From Planctomycetota bacterium (GTDB lineage: Bacteria; Planctomycetota; UBA1135), in the NCBI GenBank assembly GCA_021776795.1, contig JAJFFC010000012.1, positions 300,724-364,723 on the forward strand: a stretch of 64,000 nt of DNA. Direction: 5' to 3'. This document shows positions 57,273-64,000 of this stretch, piece after piece. The notes beneath the pieces are model-generated. The model worked only from the letters and a program-made list of their open reading frames with translations, was not told where the DNA came from and searched no databases. The translations under genes and the position numbers were made by a program. How positions within the stretch are numbered: the stretch's first letter is position 1; every line of letters starts with the position of its first letter.

Positions 57273-58654
57273 GCCTGGCCGATTTGGCGCGGATTTGCGG
57301 TGGTTTGCTCAAGGGCGACGGCACCGCGGTTGCGCAGCGCATCGTCATCGATAGCCGCCAAGTCCAAGCGGGGGATTTATTTGTTGCCTTGCGCGGCGCG
57401 CGCTCCGACGGCCACACTCACCTGCACGAGGTCTTTGCTCGTGGAGCGGCCGGTGCGATTGTCGAAGCCGATGGCCCGCCACGACCAGAAGGTTTGCCGG
57501 TGGTGGTGGTGCCGCAAAGTTTGGGAGCCCTCGCGGATATGGCTCGTGCAGCCCGGGCTCGTTTGCAGGCGCAAGTCATCGGTATCACCGGATCGGTGGG
57601 GAAGACCACGGCCAAAGACTTCTTGGCCTTCCTACTCGGAGGCTCGCAAGCGCATGTGTTTGCCGCGCCCGCCTCTTACAACAGTGAAATCGGTTTGCCC
57701 TTGGCGGTATTGGCGGCACCTTCCGATAGCCGATTGCTGGTCCTGGAATATGGCATCAATGCCCCTGGCGAAATGGCCGAACTGATTGGCATCGTGCGCC
57801 CAGATCATGCTTGGTTGACGGCGATTGCCGAGGCTCATTTAGCGGGTCTGAAAGACCTTGCGACCATCGCCCATGAGAAGTGCTTGTTGCCTGCTGCGGT
57901 GCAAGAAGGGAAATCAATTTGGTTTGATTCGCAAACTCGCGAGGCGGCGGGGCCGGAATGCCAAAATTGGAGTGGACTCTGCCAACAATTAGACCCTTTG
58001 CAATTCGCGGGTGGTTTGCTGAAAGGAGCACCTGGGCACTGGCGCTTAGAGCACCCTCGCTTTGGCCGTTTGCAGATGCATCTTGGGGCCAAGCACCAAG
58101 TGGCCACGGCATTAACCGCCGCCCATATTGCCGCTTCCTTTGGCGTGAGTGATGAGGAGATCGCGCAACGCCTGCCGTTGTTGCAACCACCGGCGGGTCG
58201 TATGAGTTTGCATCGTTTCGGCCCGAGCCTGTTGATTGAGGATAGTTACAACGCCAATCCTGCCTCGATGCGCGCTGCGTTAGAAGCCTTGGCGCAATGG
58301 CCGAGTCCGGCCCCAAAGTGGGCGGTTCTTGGAACCATGGGGGAGCTAGGGCCTGGAGCCAAGGAGGCCCATGTGGCCTTAGGTCAGCAAGTGCTTGCTG
58401 CGGGTGTGCAAGCCATCGTCACTGTGGGGAAGGGTGGCGCCTGGATTGCCGAAGGGATTGTGCAAAACGAGCTTTCCATCCCGGTCTTTGCCTGTGACAC
58501 AGCAGAAGACGCCGCAACTTTATTAGGGCAAGAGCTTCCCGAAGAATCCGTGCTGCTGCTCAAGGCTTCGCGCCAGGCTGGGCTAGAAGTGATTCGTCAG
58601 CGCATCCTCAGTGCTCGCCCGCGTGCCCTCAATGCCGTGGAGGAAGGCGCATGA
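57260..58654 (+). CDS. murF: UDP-MurNAc-pentapeptide synthetase MurF
   Basis: The product has 464 residues. It adds D-Ala-D-Ala. Motifs: IVIDSRQVQAGDLFVALRGARSDGH, P-loop GITGSVGKTTAKDFL, YNSEIGLPLAVL (family 'NNeiGlPl' form), EYGINAPGEMAELIGIVRPDHAWLTAI, LIEDSYNANPASMRAAL and AVLGTMGELG. AGGAGG precedes the ATG at 57260 by a standard distance, inside the end of murE. The stop overlaps mraY (ATGA). Confidence 0.96.
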   Translation: MFPLSLADLARICGGLLKGDGTAVAQRIVIDSRQVQAGDLFVALRGARSDGHTHLHEVFARGAAGAIVEADGPPRPEGLPVVVVPQSLGALADMARAARARLQAQVIGITGSVGKTTAKDFLAFLLGGSQAHVFAAPASYNSEIGLPLAVLAAPSDSRLLVLEYGINAPGEMAELIGIVRPDHAWLTAIAEAHLAGLKDLATIAHEKCLLPAAVQEGKSIWFDSQTREAAGPECQNWSGLCQQLDPLQFAGGLLKGAPGHWRLEHPRFGRLQMHLGAKHQVATALTAAHIAASFGVSDEEIAQRLPLLQPPAGRMSLHRFGPSLLIEDSYNANPASMRAALEALAQWPSPAPKWAVLGTMGELGPGAKEAHVALGQQVLAAGVQAIVTVGKGGAWIAEGIVQNELSIPVFACDTAEDAATLLGQELPEESVLLLKASRQAGLEVIRQRILSARPRALNAVEEGA

Positions 58655-59790
58655 TTCCTTGGCTCACACCGTGGTTGACTGCCATGTGGAATCCCCTGAA
58701 CGCATTTGGCTACATCGGCGTGCGCGCTGCTTGCGCCTTTGCGATTGGACTCCTGTTCGCCATTCTGTTTGGCCGTCCCTTAATCCAAAGACTGCGCAGC
58801 GCAGGTGTCGGCGAAGACGCTGGTCATTCCGACGACGACGAAGTCTCTCAAGCCTACTTGGCTTCCGGAAAGTCTGGAACTCCGACAATGGGCGGGGTGT
58901 TCTGGATGTCCTCCATCTTGGTGACGCTGCTGCTGTTCTGTCGCCTCGATGAACCGCTGGTGTTGATTGGCGCGGTGTTACTGGTCGGCATGGGCACGCT
59001 TGGTTTTCTCGATGACTGGATTAAGTTCAAACGCGAGGGTGGCCGTAACGGATTGTCCCGGCGCACCAAATTTGTGGCCTCTTTGGCATTGGCCATAGGC
59101 GTGGTCACGATTTATTGGGCGCTTGGAAACCCAGAGACCGGCTATCCAGAAATCCGTCGCATTTACTCTCCGTTGTGGAAAGATTTCTTCGCTAGTCCCG
59201 ATGACTTTGGGTGGATCGGCGTCCTCTTGTTTCTAGGGTTTCAAACCCTAGTCGTTCTGTCTTGCAGCCATGCCGTCAATGTTACCGACGGTCTCGATGG
59301 CCTTGCTGCCGGTTCTGCTGTGCCCACCTTGATCGCGTTGAGCGTGGGAACCTATGCCGTCGGAACCAAGGTGGTCGCCGAGTATCTGCACTTACCCTTC
59401 ATTCCGGGTGCGGGGGAAGTGGCCGTCATGGGCGCTGCCATGCTTGGCGCTACGATTGGCTTCCTCTGGTACAACGGCCACCCCGCCGAGGTATTCCTTG
59501 GGGACTCTGGCTCCTTGCCGTTGGGTGCTGGCATTGCCTATATGGCGATTGTGGCCAAACAGGAACTGGCGCTGCCCTTGCTCGCCGCGGTGTTCTTTGT
59601 CGAAGTGTTGAGCAGCTTGCTGCAGATTTATTACTACAAATTCACTGGCGGCAAACGTTTGTTTAAGAAGGCACCTTTGCACCACATCTGGCAACTGGCC
59701 GGTGTGCCGGAACAGAAGATCGTTCTGCGCTTCTGGATTTGTAGCGCAGTCTTTGCCGCGATCGGCTTACTTACGATTAAGTTGCGTTGA
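58651..59790 (+). CDS. mraY: Phospho-MurNAc-pentapeptide translocase MraY
   Basis: The product has 379 residues, a polytopic enzyme that makes lipid I from UDP-MurNAc-pentapeptide and undecaprenyl phosphate. Motifs: GTPTMGGVFWM (residues ~74-84), GFLDDWIKFKREGGRNGLSRRTKF, the NVTDGLDGLAAGS active-site Asp, WYNGHPAEVFLGDSGSL and LFKKAPLHHIWQLAGVPEQKIVLRFW. All are canonical. There is a GGAGG sequence 9 nt before the ATG. The next gene in most dcw clusters would be murD; here ftsW follows after 1 nt. Confidence 0.97.
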   Translation: MIPWLTPWLTAMWNPLNAFGYIGVRAACAFAIGLLFAILFGRPLIQRLRSAGVGEDAGHSDDDEVSQAYLASGKSGTPTMGGVFWMSSILVTLLLFCRLDEPLVLIGAVLLVGMGTLGFLDDWIKFKREGGRNGLSRRTKFVASLALAIGVVTIYWALGNPETGYPEIRRIYSPLWKDFFASPDDFGWIGVLLFLGFQTLVVLSCSHAVNVTDGLDGLAAGSAVPTLIALSVGTYAVGTKVVAEYLHLPFIPGAGEVAVMGAAMLGATIGFLWYNGHPAEVFLGDSGSLPLGAGIAYMAIVAKQELALPLLAAVFFVEVLSSLLQIYYYKFTGGKRLFKKAPLHHIWQLAGVPEQKIVLRFWICSAVFAAIGLLTIKLR

Positions 59791-59791
59791 T

Positions 59792-60886
59792 ATGGTCGCC
59801 TTCTCCAAGCTCGATCGTGCCTCGCTGTATTTGCTCGGCTGTGTGATGGCCTTGGCGACGATTGGCCTCATCACCGCAGTCTCTTTGGCGCCCCCAGGTG
59901 AAGCTTGGAGTGTATTAGCCCGACACTGCTTATTTCTTGGCTTAGGAGTGGGTGCTTTTCTTGTCACCTTTAGTTTGCCAACCGAAAAGATGCGCACCTG
60001 GGTCAACCCAGCCATGGGCATCTTATTTATTTTCCTCTGTCTCATGCTCTTCACCGGGCTGGGGAGAACCGCCAACAGCGCAACGCGTTGGGTGGCCATT
60101 GGTCCCTTCAATTTGCAACCAAGCATCATGTTTCAGTGCTTGTGGCCAGTCGCGATTGCCTCTTGGGTGGCGCGCGATCCACTTCGTTTGCGCAATCCAC
60201 GCGAGTTGTTTCGCATCGGCGCCCTATTTTTGCTTGTCATGATGCCGGTGCTGCTTCAACCTGACCTCGGCTCAGTGGTCATCTTGCTGATTGTTACTGG
60301 GTGCACCTTCTTATTCTCCGGTGCGCCCAGTCGCATTTTGGCAATTCTATTGCCGATTTTGGCAGGGATTGTGGCACTTGCTGCCTTGGCTTTCCCGCAT
60401 GTGGCTTCGCGCTTGACGTGGTGGCAAGACACTCCTGCACAAGTCGAGGCAGGCAAAAACGCCTTGGCCCTGGGCGGGGTCAGTGGGCTCGGTCCAGGCA
60501 ATGGAGTTTGGAAAATGGGTTGGGTCCCCGAAGGGGAAACCGACTTCATCCTGCCATTGGTTGGCGAAGAGTGGGGCCTTTTGGGCACTCTCACCATCTG
60601 GAGTTTGTACGTCGCCTTCACCTTCTTAGGCATGAATGCCGCGCGCCGTGCGCGTTCTCGTTATGGAATCATTCTGATGGTCGCCGCGACCCTCATGATT
60701 TCCTTCCAGGCCGCCTACAACATGGCCATGGTGGTCGGGTTAGTCCCGGTCAAAGGTCTGCCGCTACCCTTTATTAGTCGCGGTGGCTCTTCCATCCTCG
60801 CGCTAAGCGCTTTGCTTGGCATTGCTTTGAAAGCCGCTGCGGAGGAACGTCGCGCGGCACCCCCAGTCACCGAATTGTTCGCATGA
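59792..60886 (+). CDS. ftsW: SEDS glycosyltransferase FtsW
   Basis: The product has 364 residues with about ten helices. SEDS signatures: ATRWVAIGPFNLQPSIM (RWI-type motif before the catalytic loop), LLQPDLGSVVILLIV, the extracellular loop with TWWQDTPAQVEAGKNALALGGVSGLGPGNGVWKMGWVPEGETDFILPLVGEEWGLLG in which the Asp of ETDFI is catalytic, and FISRGGSS near the end. FtsW polymerises lipid II with FtsI. ATG 59792 lies 1 nt after the mraY stop; longer in-frame starts would fall inside mraY. Confidence 0.94.
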   Translation: MVAFSKLDRASLYLLGCVMALATIGLITAVSLAPPGEAWSVLARHCLFLGLGVGAFLVTFSLPTEKMRTWVNPAMGILFIFLCLMLFTGLGRTANSATRWVAIGPFNLQPSIMFQCLWPVAIASWVARDPLRLRNPRELFRIGALFLLVMMPVLLQPDLGSVVILLIVTGCTFLFSGAPSRILAILLPILAGIVALAALAFPHVASRLTWWQDTPAQVEAGKNALALGGVSGLGPGNGVWKMGWVPEGETDFILPLVGEEWGLLGTLTIWSLYVAFTFLGMNAARRARSRYGIILMVAATLMISFQAAYNMAMVVGLVPVKGLPLPFISRGGSSILALSALLGIALKAAAEERRAAPPVTELFA

Positions 60887-61605
60887 CTCGCATCCAGAAA
60901 ACTGCTCTTCTTGCCTTCTTGTTACTTCTTGTGGTCGCCTTGATTGGCGCCTATCTAGGAGGTGGAAAGGCGCGTCCTGCCGATGCTCAGCCAGCAACGG
61001 TAGTGCTCGAAACAGAAGATTTAGCAGCGATTCGCCTGCTGCCTCCTGAGCGTCGGCAAATGATTCAACCGCATCGCTTCACCGCACCGCCGGCGAAGAA
61101 TCCCTTGCAAGACGAGGCCGGTCGCGAAGCCGGTGGCGAGGTGACTCCCTTTGCGCCGGTGCAGCTTGGGGGCAAAACGAAAACGCCTAGTCACCACGAT
61201 GTCAACCTGGCGGAAGCGGGGTATCGCTCCATTCGTGTGCGTCAGAATGAAGTTTTAGGTCGCATCGCGAAACGAGAACTTGGCGATGCTGGCCGTTGGC
61301 AGGAGATTCTCAAACTTAATGGCATGGAAAGTGACTTAGATTTGCGAGTAGGGCAAAAACTCTACTTGCCGCATCGGGAATCCACAGCGATGGGTTTGGA
61401 GCCTGAGGTCGATCATGAGCAACCAAGCTCTGGTGAATCTCAAGTCTATGTCGTGAAGCGCGGCGATGTCCTCGGTCGCATTGCGAAACAGTTCTATGGC
61501 TCTGCACAAGAAACGGAACGGATTCTGCGCGCTAACGGACTGCAGAACGCAAACCAAATTTACGCCGGACAAGAGCTGGTCATCCCGCCGCACGGAAACC
61601 AGTAG
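60883..61605 (+). CDS. Membrane-anchored double-LysM peptidoglycan-binding protein
   Basis: The product has 240 residues. It has one N-terminal membrane helix (TALLAFLLLLVVALIGAYL), a Pro-rich linker, and two LysM domains: RVRQNEVLGRIAKRELGDAGRWQEILKLNG and VVKRGDVLGRIAKQFYGSAQETERILRANG, each ending with G-Q-x-L-x-(I/L)-P. LysM binds GlcNAc in peptidoglycan. The motif 'Y.Vk.GD.LgrIA...yG.....ilraNgl.n...i..Gq.LviP' is classic. It overlaps the ftsW stop (ATGA) and precedes murG by 8 nt, so it is part of the dcw operon. A LysM gene at this position is not part of the standard cluster. Confidence 0.9.
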   Translation: MTRIQKTALLAFLLLLVVALIGAYLGGGKARPADAQPATVVLETEDLAAIRLLPPERRQMIQPHRFTAPPAKNPLQDEAGREAGGEVTPFAPVQLGGKTKTPSHHDVNLAEAGYRSIRVRQNEVLGRIAKRELGDAGRWQEILKLNGMESDLDLRVGQKLYLPHRESTAMGLEPEVDHEQPSSGESQVYVVKRGDVLGRIAKQFYGSAQETERILRANGLQNANQIYAGQELVIPPHGNQ

Positions 61606-61613
61606 CGTCGACC

Positions 61614-62669
61614 ATGCGTGTCCTATTTGTCGGCGGCGGCACCGGCGGTCACCTCACGCCAGCTCTGGGATTGGCCGAAGCCTTGGAACAGGCCGGCCAC
61701 GAAACTTTGTTCTTGCTCGGCGGTCGAGAAGTGGAACAAGACTACGTCGGTACTGAGCGCGCCACCGAGAGTTTGCGCTTCGATCAATCGCGTTGGCCAA
61801 GGCCATTTGCCCTGCTTGGGGCTATGGGCCGCGCCCGACGTCATGCCGCACGATTTCGACCGCATGTCACCGTAGCCCTAGGTGGTGCTGCAAGCGCCGC
61901 CTCACTCGCAATTCCCGGCGCACCTCTGGTGCTACTAGAGGGGAATTATGTGGTGGGCAAGAGTGTGCGTTGGATGCAGGGATTTGCTGCGCTCACGCTG
62001 ACCATGTACGCCGATACCGCCAGCAAGTTACGCCGTGCGCAGCAAGTGGGCCCTTTGCCACGAAAGACCCTTGATGGCCCGAGCCACGAGACCGAGGACA
62101 CCGGCGTTCGCGCCAAACGCCAAGCTCGCCAACACTTTGGCTTGGATCCAGACCGTCCTGTCTTGCTGGCTCTTGGTGGCAGTCAAGGCGCGCGCGACAT
62201 CAACCTAGCGGCGCAATCGCTCCTGCCGGATCTTCGCCAGCTGGGTTGGCAGTTGTTACTTCTATGCGGCCCAGGCAAGGCCAGCGCCTTCGCCGAGGAC
62301 TTCAGCGAAGATTGCGTGGTTTTAGAACACTGCTCGGAAATGGGTCATGCCTACACTGCCGCCGACTTCGTATTGAGCCGCGGCGGCGCGAGCACGCTGG
62401 GGGAGTTGTGGCTGCGAGCACTTCCCGCCATGGTCCTGCCTTATCCCTATCACATGGACCGGCAGCAGGAATGGAATGCGCGTGCCTTGGCGCCCGGCAT
62501 TTGCTGCCACGAGCAATGGGATGAACAGGCAAAGACAGTGCTTTTGACCTGCCTCGAAGACGCCGATTGCCGCGCGGAAATGGCCGAAGCTCTGCGCCAG
62601 GCAGGTCCACTCGATGGACGCGCCAAGGCGGTGCAATTGCTAGAGGAAATCGGTGGCGTCAACGCGTAG
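61614..62669 (+). CDS. murG: Lipid II synthase MurG
   Basis: The product has 351 residues. It transfers GlcNAc from UDP-GlcNAc to lipid I. The GT-B N-terminal loop VGGGTGGHLTPALGLAEAL, LGGAASAASLAIPGAPLVLLEGNYVVGK (family 'HeqN...G.aNr' position changed to LEGNYVVGK), LALGGSQGARDINLA, and CSEMGHAYTAADFVLSRGGASTLGELWLRALPAMVLPYPYHMDRQQEWNA are seen. The usual H-E-Q-N is here L-E-G-N, a variation also found in divergent MurG proteins. Its stop TAG is part of a TAGAGT hexamer 7 nt before murC. Confidence 0.94.
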   Translation: MRVLFVGGGTGGHLTPALGLAEALEQAGHETLFLLGGREVEQDYVGTERATESLRFDQSRWPRPFALLGAMGRARRHAARFRPHVTVALGGAASAASLAIPGAPLVLLEGNYVVGKSVRWMQGFAALTLTMYADTASKLRRAQQVGPLPRKTLDGPSHETEDTGVRAKRQARQHFGLDPDRPVLLALGGSQGARDINLAAQSLLPDLRQLGWQLLLLCGPGKASAFAEDFSEDCVVLEHCSEMGHAYTAADFVLSRGGASTLGELWLRALPAMVLPYPYHMDRQQEWNARALAPGICCHEQWDEQAKTVLLTCLEDADCRAEMAEALRQAGPLDGRAKAVQLLEEIGGVNA

Positions 62670-62672
62670 AGT
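62667..62672 (+). promoter_or_regulatory. -10-like TAGAGT 7 nt before ATG 62680
   Basis: TAGAGT includes the murG stop codon and leaves 7 nt (AGGGGGC) before the murC ATG. The AGGGGG could instead act as a Shine-Dalgarno sequence, so a leaderless internal promoter is only one reading. Confidence 0.2.
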
Positions 62673-62679
62673 AGGGGGC

Positions 62680-64000
62680 ATGTCTCGCACCCTTGCCGCG
62701 ACTCACACCACCACCACTTCGCTAGACGCCCTCGCTGGCCCAGCCGGCTGCAGTTTGGTGTTGGTTGGCGCAGGTGGTTGTGGCATGCGCGGTTTGGCAC
62801 GCTTGTTTTTGGAAGCTGGGTGGACTGTTTATGGCCAAGATGCCCGCCCTTTTGCCGAAGATGACCCGCTGCTCGCGGCTGGTCTTCGCGCCCTTCCTCC
62901 GGGCGAGCCTGCGCAGGCTTCTTGGGTGGTGCGGTCGGCTGCGGTCCCAGAGGGCGAAACCCATGTTCAAGCCGCCATCGCCAGTGGCGCGCGTTCTGCG
63001 CTGTACGCAGAAATGTTGGGGGAGCTGAGCAAGCTCCGTCCGGTTTTGGCTGTAGCTGGATCGCATGGCAAGACCACCTGCTCGGCGTGGATTGCCTACG
63101 GCCTGCGCGAAGCTGGCATCGAGATTGGTTGGCTGGTCGGCGCCGAGGTGCCGCAGCTTCCGGCTTCGTCGCGCTGGGGCGATCCCTCGCTGCCATTGGT
63201 GGTGGAGTCCTGTGAGTATGCGCGAAGTTTCCATCACCTACATCCAACAGATGTAGCTCTAACCAACATCGACGCCGAACACCCGGACACCTATCCAGGT
63301 GGTCTGCCCGAAGTCGAAGAAGCCTTCGCCACTTTTTTCGCCCAGGTGTCGCCGCAAGGTCAAATCTTTGCCGGGCCCGAGGCCGGAAACTTCGCTGGCA
63401 CCACCAAGGCACGCTGGTTGTCCTGCGCGGAATTGCGCTCCGACGTCAAAGTCGGGCTGGCTGGAGCCCACAACCGACAGAATGGCGCCCTGGTAGCGGC
63501 CATTCTGCAGGCCCATGGTTTAGAGGAAGCGCAAATCTTGCATGCTCTCGCCACCTTCGGCGGAGCAGCGCGTCGCCTGGAAACGATCGGCACCTTGGAG
63601 TCGCCGGCAGGCGTGACCTTGGTCAGTGATTATGCCCACCATCCGGTGGAGGTTGCGGCAACCTTACAGGCTGCACAAGAGCAATGGCCAGGACGGCGTA
63701 TCGTGGTGTTGTTTCAGCCGCACCAAGCGCAGCGATTTCACGCCTACCGCGAGTTATTCGCGCCTTCCTTAGATCGCGCCGATGCCCTCTTGCTGTTGGA
63801 GATTTACCGCGCCCGTGACCCAGAGGAGCTGCGCGCGAGCGTGGAAGAACTGGTGCCGGAACTGCAAGCACGCAATCCCGAGCGCCCCTTAGCCACCGTG
63901 CGTGAATTCGCCGAAGGGCGTACTCTATTGGGCTCCTGGTTGCAGGAAGACGATGTTCTTCTCGCCCTAGGAGCTGGTGATGTCGATGCCTTCCTCCGCG
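62680..64000 (+). CDS. murC: UDP-MurNAc:L-alanine ligase MurC (3' end beyond window)
   Basis: 440 codons are present with no stop; the gene runs off the window. It adds L-Ala to UDP-MurNAc. Motifs: LVLVGAGGCGMRGLARLFL (Rossmann N-domain, normally GIGG.GMSG.A), the P-loop VAGSHGKTTCSAW, NIDAEHPDTYPGG, AHNRQNGALVAAI, DYAHHPVEVAATLQAA and FQPHQAQRFHAY, in MurC order. The P-loop SHGKTTC instead of THGKTTT and the C in VGAGGCGM make it divergent. The amino-acid motif DNPR/LYS of MurE-type ligases is absent, which excludes MurE/MurF. ftsQ, ddl, ftsA and ftsZ, if present, would lie beyond 64000. Confidence 0.9.
   Translation, partial: MSRTLAATHTTTTSLDALAGPAGCSLVLVGAGGCGMRGLARLFLEAGWTVYGQDARPFAEDDPLLAAGLRALPPGEPAQASWVVRSAAVPEGETHVQAAIASGARSALYAEMLGELSKLRPVLAVAGSHGKTTCSAWIAYGLREAGIEIGWLVGAEVPQLPASSRWGDPSLPLVVESCEYARSFHHLHPTDVALTNIDAEHPDTYPGGLPEVEEAFATFFAQVSPQGQIFAGPEAGNFAGTTKARWLSCAELRSDVKVGLAGAHNRQNGALVAAILQAHGLEEAQILHALATFGGAARRLETIGTLESPAGVTLVSDYAHHPVEVAATLQAAQEQWPGRRIVVLFQPHQAQRFHAYRELFAPSLDRADALLLLEIYRARDPEELRASVEELVPELQARNPERPLATVREFAEGRTLLGSWLQEDDVLLALGAGDVDAFLR

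Noticed and set aside
62450..63412. A 320-codon minus-strand frame
   Set aside because: Antisense to murG/murC; Arg/Pro-rich with no recognisable domain.
1..64000. tRNA, rRNA, insertion sequences, prophage or defence genes
   Set aside because: I recognised no cloverleaf-like block with CCA end, no transposase or integrase motifs, no terminal inverted repeats and no restriction or toxin-antitoxin genes. A tRNAscan or ISfinder search could still find something I missed by eye.

Overview
The window looks like chromosomal DNA from a GC-rich (about 60%, judged by eye) Gram-negative-type bacterium of the PVC superphylum, most likely a Planctomycetota lineage that kept a full division and cell wall (dcw) cluster. 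The best taxonomic marker is the 85-residue protein at 48527-48784. It matches the 'small basic protein' family that I know only from Chlamydia/Verrucomicrobia/Planctomycetes genomes. At least eleven predicted lipoproteins, secretins, an OmpA-type protein and ExbB/ExbD point to an outer membrane. MurE carries the meso-diaminopimelate signature DNPR. I see no rRNA, tRNA, CRISPR array, insertion sequence or prophage, and no gene-free stretch longer than about 300 bp.

Layout. 1-7707: a run of surface lipoproteins with Ig-like (SbsA/Big_5-type) domains, one with a long glycine-rich region, ending in a strong terminator inside the run. 7771-12912: prepilin peptidase, OmpA-type lipoprotein, an EF-G-like GTPase, a pseudopilin and a TatD nuclease. 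12912-17107: two divergent lipoprotein genes, the second a paralogue of the glycine-rich lipoprotein. 17104-23637: amidohydrolase, DHH phosphoesterase (NrnA type), proline dehydrogenase, and an alkaline-phosphatase-superfamily lipoprotein coupled to a polytopic membrane protein. 23549-28218: competence genes comM and comEC opposite coaD and ridA. 28215-33966: a complete oligopeptide-type ABC importer (OppA, B, C and a fused DF) plus a HAD hydrolase.

34035-46921 is the most unusual part: a 13-kb same-strand run in which two paralogous lipid-anchored secretins bracket an ExbB, two ExbD, two TPR proteins and a PLP-dependent decarboxylase. No secretion ATPase, inner-membrane platform or pilin lies beside them. 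I infer a proton-motive-force-driven envelope machine with secretin channels, not a standard type II or type IV system. 47155-52041 holds a family-4 uracil-DNA glycosylase, a one-TM protein, the PVC small basic protein, queE, der and two small genes, closed by a perfect bidirectional terminator.

52112-64000 is the dcw operon: three MraZ boxes at exact 21-bp spacing, then mraZ, rsmH, an ftsL-like gene, ftsI, murE, murF, mraY, ftsW, a double-LysM gene, murG and murC (cut by the window edge). Nearly every junction is a GTGA/ATGA overlap. murD is missing from its usual place, and the LysM gene is an unusual insertion.

Gene packing is extreme: same-strand ATGA/GTGA/TAATG overlaps, divergent starts sharing CATG, and convergent stops sharing CTAG. 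Many isolated genes have no Shine-Dalgarno sequence, and several have a -10-like hexamer ending 6-7 nt before the start codon, which suggests leaderless mRNAs.
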